From Cryobacterium sp. GrIS_2_6 (GTDB lineage Bacteria > Actinomycetota > Actinomycetes > Actinomycetales > Microbacteriaceae), in contig NZ_JAXCHP010000001.1 of assembly GCF_035984545.1 (NCBI RefSeq), positions 2,542,001 through 2,606,000 on the forward strand: a stretch of DNA of 64,000 nucleotides, in the 5' to 3' direction. The notes beneath the pieces are model-generated. The model saw only the letters and a list, made by a program, of their open reading frames with translations. It made no database searches and was not told where the DNA came from. The position numbers were made by a program, and so were the translations under genes. Each line of letters opens with the position of its first letter. The stretch's first letter is position 1. Of this stretch, positions 13,122-21,205 are shown one piece after another.

Positions 13122-13574
13122 ATGTCCCGATCCCGTCGATCTGCCGCGCCGCCGCCCGCGCCGATGCAGCGCGGAAGCGGGCGCGATCGGCACGGTCGCG
13201 GCATCCGCAGCTCGGCGACGGGGCCGTTCCTGCCCCCGCTGAACACCCGAATCGACCTGTTCGACATGACCGTCGCCTCGACCGTCGACTACCTGCGTTC
13301 GGTCTGGCCGGACCAGCTCGCCGACGTGGCCTTCGAGGTCGCGGCAGGCCCCTATTCTGTCGTTCCGGGCGTCGGCGTCGAACGCTGGGCCGTGCACGCC
13401 GCCGAACGGCGCATCGTGTTCTACCGGCTGCCGATCCAGCGCCTCACCCGGCCGCACCGCAACGACGACCTGCACCGCCGCATGGTGATCGAGAGCTGCG
13501 TCTTCCGCGCGATCGCCGAGTTGCTCGGCAAGGATCCGTGGGACCTCGCGCCCGATCGCTTCCGCCACTTCTAA
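13122..13574 (+). CDS. Metallopeptidase-like (zincin_1/DUF1025-type) protein with altered active site
   Basis: 150 residues. The first 35 are basic and Ser/Pro-rich. The rest resembles the small actinobacterial metallopeptidase-like family of Rv3259: YSVVPGVGVERWAVHA, then IVFYRLPIQRLTR, then the C-terminal helix VIESCVFRAIAELLGKDPWD. Where active zincins of this family have HExxH, the helix here reads VIESCVFRA, so there is no HExxH and probably no zinc protease activity. The divergent pairing with DUF3499 is conserved across actinobacteria and suggests a shared, unknown role. Confidence 0.8.
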   Translation: MSRSRRSAAPPPAPMQRGSGRDRHGRGIRSSATGPFLPPLNTRIDLFDMTVASTVDYLRSVWPDQLADVAFEVAAGPYSVVPGVGVERWAVHAAERRIVFYRLPIQRLTRPHRNDDLHRRMVIESCVFRAIAELLGKDPWDLAPDRFRHF

Positions 13575-13710
13575 CAGCGCCACTTCTCACAGTGAATGCG
13601 GGCGAGCGGATGCCGCCCAAAAAGTAATTCCAAACCGATTCCGTGTCGGGGCCGAACCATTGTCAGCACCACAGACAACCACTTCCCCCACAGACACGAA
13701 GGATCACATC

Positions 13711-14385
13711 ATGCGCACTTTCCAGAAGGCAACCGTCAGCTTCGCCGCAGCAGCCCTCCTCCTCGGAGGCCTCGCCGCCTGCTCCAGCACCGCGACCGCA
13801 GGCTCTGCAGCGTCGACCCCCTCCGCAACTTCCTCTGCCGCTCCGACGCCCGTCGCGTCGATCCCCTCCCTCAAGGGCGTCGACACGGCCGTCCTCCTCG
13901 ACGGCGACTTCGCCGCTGCGCTCAAGAGCCTCGGCCTGACCGCGGGCACCGTCGGCACCGCCACCCTCACCGACGGCAGCCTGCACTTCCCGATCACCGG
14001 CGGCAACGTGAACTACTACGACCCCGCACAGAGCTACCGCCCGTTCGTCCAGGGTTCGATCAAGCACGAGGGTTCCGGCTTCTCGCTCACGGCCGGCTCG
14101 ACCGTCGTCGAACTGACCAACTTCACGATCGACCCCGGCACCTCGAAGCTCTTCGGTGACGTCTCGGTCAACGGCACCTCCGCCGCCACCCAGGTCCTCC
14201 TGTTCGACCTCTACGGCGGAACCCTGAAGCCGCTGCAGATGGACGGCAACAACGCCATCCTCGAGGGCACGACCGTGCACATCTCGTCCGTCGCCGCCGG
14301 CCTGCTCAACAAGACCTTCGGAACCGACGCCGTCAAGGACCAGCTCCTCGTCGGCATCGCGAAGATCACCGTCGCCACCAAGTAA
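13711..14385 (+). CDS. Predicted secreted lipoprotein, function unknown
   Basis: 224 residues starting MRTFQKATV, with GAAGGA as ribosome binding site about 8 bases upstream. A signal peptide of about 21 residues ends in the lipobox LLLGGLAAC, so the mature protein would be lipidated on Cys and anchored outside the membrane. A Ser/Thr/Ala-rich linker follows, then a beta-rich domain of about 170 residues (FPITGGNVNYYDPAQSYRP, GSGFSLTAGSTVVELTNFT) that I do not recognise with certainty. It stands alone, followed by a strong hairpin. Confidence 0.75.
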   Translation: MRTFQKATVSFAAAALLLGGLAACSSTATAGSAASTPSATSSAAPTPVASIPSLKGVDTAVLLDGDFAAALKSLGLTAGTVGTATLTDGSLHFPITGGNVNYYDPAQSYRPFVQGSIKHEGSGFSLTAGSTVVELTNFTIDPGTSKLFGDVSVNGTSAATQVLLFDLYGGTLKPLQMDGNNAILEGTTVHISSVAAGLLNKTFGTDAVKDQLLVGIAKITVATK

Positions 14386-14418
14386 CACCGCTCGACGCGG
14401 GGCCCGACCGGCCCGGTT

Positions 14419-14473
14419 GAATTGCGGACAAAGCACCTTCGTCGACACGACGAAGGTGCTTTGTCCGCAATTC
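14419..14473. terminator. Long perfect hairpin between convergent genes
   Basis: Perfect inverted arms of 26 bases (14419-14444 and 14448-14473) with a 3-base loop ACA; the arm core is GACAAAGCACCTTCGTCG. It lies between the convergent lipoprotein and GT87-like genes, so a bidirectional terminator is likely. Its length and perfection are unusual for a terminator and suggest a repeat-family member. Confidence 0.8.
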
Positions 14474-14518
14474 GGCGTTAACCGGCCTGTTTCTGGGGCG
14501 GGGTGCGCTGGCGGAGGC

Positions 14519-15919
14519 CTAGCGCGGGGGGCGCAGGAAGCGCACGGCGCGGAGCGGCGCACCGAGCATCCGGGCCCGCACGGCGGGATCGAGCCGGACG
14601 GCCGACCCTGCGAGAACGATGACGAGAGCGGCCGTGATCGCCCAGGTGAGCTCGAGCGAAGGCAGGATCTGCCGAAGGGTGAGTGCGAGCGGGATGCCGA
14701 GCCACTCCCAGCGACCGCTGAGCGCGACGAACGGCAGCAGCAGCAGCGCGTACCACGGGTACCGCGGGCTCAGGATGAGCAGGGTGCTGCCGATCATCAC
14801 GAGCTGGCCGAGCCAGGGCCGGTCGGGATCGGTCCTCCAGAACACGAGCGCCGCAATGATCACGAGCAGGCCGCCCGCGACGAAGATCGCGGCACCGCCG
14901 GGGGCCACGAGCGAGACGAGCGCGAAGCGTTTGCCGTTGTCGTAGCCCTCCTCGCTGAGATAGCCGGGCAGGTAGCCGAGCACGCCGATCCCGGTCGTGA
15001 GCACGTACGGCACGTAGAGCGCGAAGAACGTGACGACCGCGGCGAGGCCGACCTTCCAGCCCTGCCTGCGGAGCATCGCCGGGGCCGCGATCACGGGGAC
15101 GAGCTTCACGGCGATCGCGATTCCGAGGGCGATGCCGCCCCGCCAATACCGGGCCCGGGTGACGAGGAGCGCCGCGGCGAGGGTGAACACCACGCCGAGC
15201 TGGTCGACATGCGAATTCGTGATCGCCTCGGAGGCCACGAGCGGGCACCACGCCCAGTACGCGGCGAACCGCGGGTCGATGCCGCGGCGCCGCATCCCGG
15301 CGAGCAGCAGCACGGTCGTTCCGAGGCTGAGCACCAGCCCGCCGAGTTGCAGCGGCCAGTAGGTCGCCGTCGGCGGCACCAGAAAGCGGATGCCCGCAAA
15401 GTAGAGCTCCGCCGCCGGCGGGTAGATCGTCGGGACGGTCGGCCGGTTGAGCGCGGTGCAGAGCACCGCGTCCGAGGCGGTCTTGTGCGTGACCACGATG
15501 CGCTGGCCCTGGCAGGTCTCCGGCACCGTACCCGACGGCACCGTCGCCGGGAACAACCACTCCGGGCGAAGGGAGTCGAGCCGGTCGTCGGCCGGGACGT
15601 AAGCGTACGGCAAGATCCCGGCGTTCTGCACGATGCCGTCCCAGGCATACCTCGCCGAGTCGGTGCTCGTATTCGGCGGCCCGATCATCGCCGCGACCCC
15701 GATGCCGAGTGACCCGGCGAGCACGAGCACCACCACCGCCCGCCCGCGCACCCCGCGCAGCAGGAACACGGCGCCGGCGAACAGCACCCAGAGGGCCCCG
15801 GTGCAGACCAGGAGGGGGACCGTGTCCCGCGTCGGTTGGAAGAGCGAGAAGACCAGTACGCAGTACCCGGTCAGTGTCGCACTCGCGGCCAGGAGGAGGG
15901 AGATGATCGTAATGCGCAC
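14519..15919 (-). CDS. Multi-pass membrane glycosyltransferase (GT87/DUF2029-like)
   Basis: 466 residues from the GTG at 15919 (MRITIISLLLAAS). About ten to twelve membrane segments, an extracytoplasmic loop after the third segment (STDSARYAWDGIVQNAGILP) and an acidic/aromatic motif region fit a polyprenyl-phosphate-mannose dependent GT-C mannosyltransferase such as those in GT87. The donor and acceptor are unknown. A much longer frame upstream to 16594 overlaps the divergent molybdoenzyme gene and was rejected. It is divergent from the membrane molybdoenzyme gene with 117 bases between the starts. Confidence 0.65.
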   Translation of the reverse strand: MRITIISLLLAASATLTGYCVLVFSLFQPTRDTVPLLVCTGALWVLFAGAVFLLRGVRGRAVVVLVLAGSLGIGVAAMIGPPNTSTDSARYAWDGIVQNAGILPYAYVPADDRLDSLRPEWLFPATVPSGTVPETCQGQRIVVTHKTASDAVLCTALNRPTVPTIYPPAAELYFAGIRFLVPPTATYWPLQLGGLVLSLGTTVLLLAGMRRRGIDPRFAAYWAWCPLVASEAITNSHVDQLGVVFTLAAALLVTRARYWRGGIALGIAIAVKLVPVIAAPAMLRRQGWKVGLAAVVTFFALYVPYVLTTGIGVLGYLPGYLSEEGYDNGKRFALVSLVAPGGAAIFVAGGLLVIIAALVFWRTDPDRPWLGQLVMIGSTLLILSPRYPWYALLLLPFVALSGRWEWLGIPLALTLRQILPSLELTWAITAALVIVLAGSAVRLDPAVRARMLGAPLRAVRFLRPPR

Positions 15920-16036
15920 GTGGCCATCCTGTCGGAGTTCCGCGGCGAGCGCCGCAGAATCCCGGTTCGGAGAGCCGAACGGACCCATCCCGTCACGGAA
16001 CCGTAAGGTGTCGACCCGCCCGCGCGCATCCGCTGG

Positions 16037-17419
16037 ATGGTCCAATGGAACATGCGCCAAGTGATGTACGAAGCCCAGCGAGCGCTGGCCTCCCCCGTGC
16101 GAAACCCGCGGTTGGCGACCGTGATCGGTCGGCTGCTCGGGCTCGCCTTCGTGCTGTGCTTCGGCACCGGGCTGTACAGCCATTTTCTGCAGGAGCCGCT
16201 GCCGGGCATGCACTTCGCGACCCGGCCGGAGCTGCTGTACCAGTTCACCCAGGGCACCCACATCATCGCGGGCATCGCCTGCTTCCCGCTGCTGCTCGCG
16301 AAGCTGTACGTCGTCTTCCCCGACCTGTTCCAGCAGCCGCCGGTGAAATCGTTCCTCAATGTCCTCGAACGCGCGTCGATCGCCCTGTTCGTGGGCGCCT
16401 CGCTCGTGCAGATCACGATCGGCCTGCTCAACACCTACCAGTGGTACCCGTGGCCGTTCCCGTTCCGGGAGACGCACTTCGCGCTCGGCTGGGTGCTGAT
16501 CGGATCGCTCGCCCTGCACATCGGCATCAAGCTGCCCATCATCGCCCGGGTCTGGCGCAAACAAGCCGACGATGGCTCCGGCGACGACGATCACCTGACG
16601 GATGCCGTCGCCCGCGACCGCGCGGCGATGCCAGAGGCCGTTCGCCTGTTCGGTTCGAGCCGCCCGACCGGGGTCACCGGCCGGCTGCTCGCCTGGATCG
16701 ACGCGACACCGGGCCTTCGGGCGGACGCCACTGCGGCACGCGCGCCGTCAGGGCCCGACACAGGATCCGACGCCGCTCCCCGGGACGACACGGGCGACGC
16801 AGCGCGCACGGCTCGCACGCACCTCAGCCGGCGCGGCTTCCTCACGACGGTCGGGGTGAGCGTCGGCACTGTCGTCGTGCTGACCGCCGGGCAGACGGTC
16901 GCCCCGCTTGACGCGGTCAATGCCTTCGCACCGCGGAAGAAGGGCGTCGGTCAACAGGAGGTGCCGGTCAACCGCACCTCGAAGCAGGCAGATGTGGCCG
17001 CGGACGCCCTCGCGGCCGGCTGGGTGCTGACGGTGGCGCACGCCGGGGTGGAGCGCAGCTTCAGCCGGTCCGAACTCCTCGCCATGCCCCAGACCGAGGT
17101 CGAGCTGCCGATCGCCTGCGTCGAGGGCTGGAGCCAGCTGGCGCGGTGGCGCGGGGTTCGCTTGAGCGAACTGGCCGATCTGGTGTCGGCGGATGCCGCG
17201 GCATCCTTTCGCCTGACCAGTCTCGAGAAGAAGGGCGGGTACCGCCAGACCACGATGGGGTCGGAGTACGTGCGCGACCCGCTCACGCTCGTCGCTCTCG
17301 AGCTCAACGGGGAGACCCTCGACCTCGAGCACGGCTACCCGGCCCGGATGATCGCCCCCGGGCGGCCCGGGGTGCTGCAAACCAAATGGCTGAGCCGGAT
17401 CGAGGCGATGGACGCATGA
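16037..17419 (+). CDS. Cytochrome b-like membrane domain fused to sulfite-oxidase-type molybdopterin domain
   Basis: 460 residues. Residues 25-165 form four membrane helices with candidate haem ligands His75, His147 and His161 (also His49, His59), like b561/hydrogenase-type cytochromes. A soluble linker follows (about 166-262). Then comes a twin-arginine-like motif (LSRRGFLTTVGVSVG, about 264-280) with a fifth helix, and an oxidoreductase molybdopterin-binding domain (about 305-460) whose molybdenum-ligand Cys is Cys361 in PIACVEGWS. An extracytoplasmic redox reaction feeding or drawing on the quinone pool through the haem domain is the natural reading; the substrate is unknown. The TGA overlaps the next ATG. 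Confidence 0.85.
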   Translation: MVQWNMRQVMYEAQRALASPVRNPRLATVIGRLLGLAFVLCFGTGLYSHFLQEPLPGMHFATRPELLYQFTQGTHIIAGIACFPLLLAKLYVVFPDLFQQPPVKSFLNVLERASIALFVGASLVQITIGLLNTYQWYPWPFPFRETHFALGWVLIGSLALHIGIKLPIIARVWRKQADDGSGDDDHLTDAVARDRAAMPEAVRLFGSSRPTGVTGRLLAWIDATPGLRADATAARAPSGPDTGSDAAPRDDTGDAARTARTHLSRRGFLTTVGVSVGTVVVLTAGQTVAPLDAVNAFAPRKKGVGQQEVPVNRTSKQADVAADALAAGWVLTVAHAGVERSFSRSELLAMPQTEVELPIACVEGWSQLARWRGVRLSELADLVSADAAASFRLTSLEKKGGYRQTTMGSEYVRDPLTLVALELNGETLDLEHGYPARMIAPGRPGVLQTKWLSRIEAMDA

Positions 17420-17913
17420 GTACCGCACGCACTGCAGGGAACCGAAGCGTCGAAGCATCCGGAGCCGGCGAACTGGGGCCGGCGCTCCGCGTCACGCGGA
17501 TCGTGCTGATCACGCTCGGCCTCGCGGGCCTCGCCTGGGGCGCCTACGTACTGGTCGACAGCGTGAAGCCCGCGCGGATTCCCGGTATCGTCCTGTGGAT
17601 GGGCGCGGCGATCGTGCTGCACGACGGGGTGATCTCGCCGCTCGTATTCTTCTGCGGGATCCTGCTGCGCCGCGCCGGCCACCGGATCAGCGGAACGGTC
17701 ATCCTCGTCCTGCAGGGAGCGCTCGTGGTCGGCTCCGTCATGAGCCTCATCGTGGTGCCGTTGCTGATCGCCCAGTCGCGCGGCACCGGCAACCCGACGG
17801 TGTTGCCCCTCGACTACGGCGTGAACTTCGCCGTGTTCTGGGCAGCTGTCGCCGTCGTGACCGCGGCCGTGTCGTTCGCGCTCTACGCGCGGGGCCGGCG
17901 GCGGCTGCGCTGA
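17416..17913 (+). CDS. Small membrane protein coupled to the molybdoenzyme
   Basis: 165 residues, ATG overlapping the molybdoenzyme stop (ATGA). Four membrane helices are visible (LITLGLAGLAWGAYVLV, GIVLWMGAAIVLHD with LVFFCGILL, ILVLQGALVVGSVMSLIVV, NFAVFWAAVAVVTAAVSFAL). I do not recognise a named family. The coupling suggests it assembles with or serves the upstream enzyme. The gene is convergent with the methyltransferase gene. Confidence 0.75.
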   Translation: MSTARTAGNRSVEASGAGELGPALRVTRIVLITLGLAGLAWGAYVLVDSVKPARIPGIVLWMGAAIVLHDGVISPLVFFCGILLRRAGHRISGTVILVLQGALVVGSVMSLIVVPLLIAQSRGTGNPTVLPLDYGVNFAVFWAAVAVVTAAVSFALYARGRRRLR

Positions 17914-17996
17914 CGCGCGTCGCGGGTGCGGATGCCCGGGGAAGGCGCTGCGCCCATCTCGGTTGACGCGGGTCTCGCGGGCGCGGGTGTCGCGCG

Positions 17997-18024
17997 GTTG
18001 CGCGGATAGTGGATCGCGCGCAAC
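17997..18024. terminator. Possible hairpin between convergent genes
   Basis: Arms GTTGCGCG and CGCGCAAC enclose a 12-base loop in the 159-base gap between the convergent membrane-protein and methyltransferase genes. There is no T-tract, so the assignment as a terminator is weak. Confidence 0.35.
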
Positions 18025-18072
18025 GGCGGAACCCACGCGGTCGGTCGGGTCCAGGCGTGGTCTCGGAGAGGC

Positions 18073-18831
18073 CTAGGCGTGGAGGAGGCGGGCGAACCAG
18101 CGCCCGTCCAGGCGCCAGTCGTGCGCGACCCGGAGCCCCGCGTCGGCGGCATGGCCGGCGAGGGCGTCGACGCCGACCTCCGCCCAGGGGAAGACGTCGC
18201 TGAGGAGTCCGGAGGCATCCTCGAGCCGGCCGTCGTAGCGTTCATTGCGGGCCGGGTCGTGGCTGACCTCGACGAGGAGCGCGCCCCGGGGTGCGAGCAG
18301 TTCTGCGCAGCGGGTCAGGAGCGCGGTCACGTCGCCGCCGATGCCGATGTTCCCGTCGACGAGGAGCGCGCCGGCCCAGCCGCCCTCGAGGGGCATCGGG
18401 TCGAAGACGCTGCGCTTGAGCACGCTGAGGCCGGCATCGACGGCGATCCGCACGGCGGTCGGCGAGACGTCGATTCCGAGCGCGGACAGGCCGCGGTCCA
18501 TCGCGGCCCGCACCATCCGGCCGGGGCCGCAGCCGATGTCGAGGACGGGACCGGTCAGGCCGTCGAGCAGGCGCTGGTCGGTGTCATCGGCGTCGGCGCT
18601 CCACCGGGCGGCGTCCATGGTTGCGGCGGCGGTGAGGCCGCCGTCTCGGGATCGGCGGAGGTAGAGCACGTTGTCGGCGTTGCGGAGCGCGGCCGCATAG
18701 GGTTCCGCCCCGCCGGCGCCGAAGGTCGCGGGGGCGAGGTCGAGGGCGGATGCCCGCTCGCCGGGGAGGTTGTCGAGGCGATCGGGTTCGAGGATGTCCC
18801 GTTCGAGGAGGCCGGCGACCTGCACGTTCAT
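18073..18831 (-). CDS. Class I SAM-dependent methyltransferase
   Basis: 252 residues. The Rossmann motif I is VLDIGCGPGRMV near residue 96, followed by LSALGIDVSPTAV (motif II acidic end) and a post-motif GALLVEVSHDP. The ATG overlaps the DUF2064 stop (ATGA), making it the third gene of a coupled GT2-DUF2064-methyltransferase unit. The acceptor is not predictable from sequence; the genes around it suggest a glycosylated small molecule or lipid. Confidence 0.85.
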   Translation of the reverse strand: MNVQVAGLLERDILEPDRLDNLPGERASALDLAPATFGAGGAEPYAAALRNADNVLYLRRSRDGGLTAAATMDAARWSADADDTDQRLLDGLTGPVLDIGCGPGRMVRAAMDRGLSALGIDVSPTAVRIAVDAGLSVLKRSVFDPMPLEGGWAGALLVDGNIGIGGDVTALLTRCAELLAPRGALLVEVSHDPARNERYDGRLEDASGLLSDVFPWAEVGVDALAGHAADAGLRVAHDWRLDGRWFARLLHA

Positions 18832-19574
18832 GCGCGCACCGGAATTCCGGTGGCGACAGTGCCGGTCGCGGCGCGATCGGCGGGGCGGGCGTCAGTGCGG
18901 GCTGCCACAGCGTCGGGGAGCAGGGCGGCGAGGGTGCGGGCGAAGCGCCCGTCCGGAACCGTGGCGGCAACGGAGTGCGCGTCGGCGATCGTGTCGACAT
19001 CGGTGAGCACGGGCAGGTGGCGCACCCGGAGGCCGGCCTCCTGCAGGCGATCGAGCTGCCGGGCCCCGGTGTCGTCCATCGACATCGCGACGCCGCGAAT
19101 CAGGTCCCCGCGCTGGGAGTGACCGTTCCGGGAGTGACCGCGGCTTGACCCTCCGCGCGTCGCGGCGAGCGCGAGCGCCCAGAAGCCGCCGTCGTCCGCG
19201 AGGCCGAGCCAGGCATCCGTGTCGTCTGACCAGTCGGTGAAGACCGGCGCGAGCAGCTCGGTGGTCACCTGCGGGGTGTCCATGCCGATCAGGACGGTCG
19301 GTTCGTCGAGCCCGTCGAAGATGGCGGCGAGGCGCTCGTCGAGACTTCCGGCGACCTGGGGCAGGATCTCGAACTCCGCGGCCAGGCGCGGCGGGGTGAC
19401 CCCGTCGAAGGCGAGGATGCGGCGCGAGGCCGGGAGGGCGAGCGCTGCGGTCAGGGTGTCGTCGAGGCTCGCGGCGGCGAGCTCGGCGGCCTGCTCGAAG
19501 GAGAGCGCCGGGTGCAGGCGGGTCTTGACCCGGCCGGGCAGGCACTCTTTGGCGATCACGACGAGGGCCGTCAT
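18828..19574 (-). CDS. DUF2064 (TIGR04282-type) glycosyltransferase-like protein
   Basis: 248 residues. The N-terminal VIAKECLPGRVKTRLHP matches the nucleotide-binding start of DUF2064/TIGR04282 proteins; GMDTPQ near residue 97 and DDGGFWALAL are the family's other markers. The fold is GT-A-like and resembles nucleotidyltransferases. TIGR04282 proteins accompany a GT2 (TIGR04283) in arsenosugar-type and other clusters, as here. The segment RGGSSRGHSRNGHSQRGD after DDGGFW is an unusual insertion rich in Ser/Arg/Gly. Both ends overlap neighbours by ATGA-type junctions. Confidence 0.8.
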   Translation of the reverse strand: MTALVVIAKECLPGRVKTRLHPALSFEQAAELAAASLDDTLTAALALPASRRILAFDGVTPPRLAAEFEILPQVAGSLDERLAAIFDGLDEPTVLIGMDTPQVTTELLAPVFTDWSDDTDAWLGLADDGGFWALALAATRGGSSRGHSRNGHSQRGDLIRGVAMSMDDTGARQLDRLQEAGLRVRHLPVLTDVDTIADAHSVAATVPDGRFARTLAALLPDAVAARTDARPADRAATGTVATGIPVRA

Positions 19575-20239
19575 TTCCGGGCCTCGCGCAGCAGGGCGGA
19601 CATGTCACCGATCGCGGTCACGGTTCCGCGGATCGTTCCGGTCAGCTTGCTGCGACCGACCCGCGGCGAATAGGCGGTGTCGACCTCGCGGATGCTCCAT
19701 CCCGCGTCGGACGCACGGAGGAACATCTCGAGCGGGTAACCGCTGCGTCGGTCCTGGAGGTCGAGGGACAGCAGCGCCGGGCGCCGGGCGGCCCGCATGG
19801 GGCCGAGGTCATGTATGTTCACACCGGTTATTCGGCGCAGGCGCCAGGAAAGACTGGAATTGGCCAGGCGGGCGTGCAGCGGCCAGGATCCGCGGGTCGT
19901 CGGGCGGCGGCGGCCGAGCACGAGGTCGGCATCACCGGCGAGGATCGGGCCCACGATGCGCGGCAGTTCGGCAGGGTCCATCGAGGCATCGGCGTCGCAG
20001 AACGCGACGATCGGGGCGGTCGCGGCGAGGAGCCCCGCGTGGGCGGCGGCGCCGAAGCCGCGGCGCTCCTCGTGCACGACGAGGGCGCCCGCCGCTGCGG
20101 CGATCTCGGCCGACCCGTCGGTCGACCCGTTGTCGACGACGATCGCCCGGTAGCCCTCCGGCAGGCGCGACAGCACCCATGGCAGCGCGCCGGCCTCGTT
20201 GAGGCACGGGAGCACGAGGTCGACCTGGATCGGAGTCAT
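19571..20239 (-). CDS. Family 2 glycosyltransferase
   Basis: 222 residues. GT2 motifs: VDLVLPCLNEAGALPWVL at the start, IVVDNGSTDGSAEIA, the DxD in CDADASMDP, and SGYPLEMFLRASDAG. The closest functional class is the TIGR04283/dolichyl-phosphate-mannose-like cytoplasmic GT2. It is the first gene of the coupled unit with DUF2064 and the methyltransferase and is divergent from the response regulator gene. Confidence 0.87.
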   Translation of the reverse strand: MTPIQVDLVLPCLNEAGALPWVLSRLPEGYRAIVVDNGSTDGSAEIAAAAGALVVHEERRGFGAAAHAGLLAATAPIVAFCDADASMDPAELPRIVGPILAGDADLVLGRRRPTTRGSWPLHARLANSSLSWRLRRITGVNIHDLGPMRAARRPALLSLDLQDRRSGYPLEMFLRASDAGWSIREVDTAYSPRVGRSKLTGTIRGTVTAIGDMSALLREARK

Positions 20240-20359
20240 GTTCCGACCCTAAAGGGGCGCCGACCCGGAACAGGGCCGAGAACATTACGGACTGAGGAAG
20301 AACACCGGGAGCAGCCCCGCGGCGTTCCCGCCCGGCCGGGGCCACCGTATCCTGAGATC

Positions 20360-21205
20360 GTGACAGCCCCTTCCACTCCCGCCGCCCCGGTTCTCCCCGC
20401 GCCCCCGGAGGAACGGCGCATCCTCGTGGTCGACGACGACCCGACCGTGCTCGAGATCGTCTGCCGGTACCTCCGCGCCGCCGGGTTCCTGGTCGACGAG
20501 GCCCCGGACGGGCTGAGCGCACTCCGCCTCGCCGAGGAGAAGCGGCCGCACCTCGTGGTGCTCGACCGGATGCTTCCGCTGCTGGACGGGATCGAGGTGT
20601 GCCGCCGGGTGCGCAGCACCTGGGCCATCCCCGTGATCATGCTCACCGCCCTCAACCAGGAGGACGACCGCATCGACGGCCTCGAGGCCGGTGCGGACGA
20701 CTACCTTGCCAAGCCGTTCTCGCCGCGCGAGCTCGTGCTGCGGGTGCAGGCCGTGTTGCGGCGCACCGGCCAGGCCGCCGCCCAGGCTGCCGCGCAATCC
20801 GCCGGACAGGGCGCGGGCGAGGCACCGGGCCTGCCGACCGTGCCGCTCGCGATCGGCGACTTCACCCTCGACACCGCCGCGCACGAACTGCGCCTGCACG
20901 GTACGCCGCTCGTGCTCACGGTGCGCGAATTCGACCTGCTCTCCTACCTGCTCCGGCACCCTCACACGGTCCTCGGCCGTGAGGACCTGCTCCGCTCGGT
21001 GTGGGGGTGGGAATTCGGTGACCTCTCGACCGTGACCGTGCACGTGCGGAGGCTGCGGGAGAAGATCGAGGCCGACCCGGCGCATCCGCTGCTGTTGCAG
21101 ACGGTGTGGGGCGTCGGCTACCGGTTCGACCCTGTCCCGCTCGGCCCGACCGGCAGCCGCGACGCACCGGATTCCGCCACCGCAGCAGACGGGACGATCT
21201 CGTGA
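20360..21205 (+). CDS. OmpR/PhoB family response regulator
   Basis: 281 residues from GTG at 20360. A receiver domain covers about 20-135 with the phospho-acceptor Asp69 (LVVLDRMLPLLDG), acidic pocket DDD at 25-27 and conserved Lys in LAKPFSPREL. An Ala/Gln/Gly-rich linker (QAAAQAAAQSAGQGAGEA) joins it to a winged-helix DNA-binding domain with LTVREFDLLSYLLRHP and STVTVHVRRLREKIE. It is transcribed with the histidine kinase (GTGA overlap). Position between two glycan/nucleoside units suggests it controls them. Confidence 0.92.
   Translation: MTAPSTPAAPVLPAPPEERRILVVDDDPTVLEIVCRYLRAAGFLVDEAPDGLSALRLAEEKRPHLVVLDRMLPLLDGIEVCRRVRSTWAIPVIMLTALNQEDDRIDGLEAGADDYLAKPFSPRELVLRVQAVLRRTGQAAAQAAAQSAGQGAGEAPGLPTVPLAIGDFTLDTAAHELRLHGTPLVLTVREFDLLSYLLRHPHTVLGREDLLRSVWGWEFGDLSTVTVHVRRLREKIEADPAHPLLLQTVWGVGYRFDPVPLGPTGSRDAPDSATAADGTIS

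Noticed and set aside
14417..15712. A 431-residue plus-strand frame opposite the GT87-like gene
   Set aside because: Arg/Glu/Asp/Gly-rich shadow frame that begins inside the hairpin; the opposite strand encodes a coherent membrane protein.
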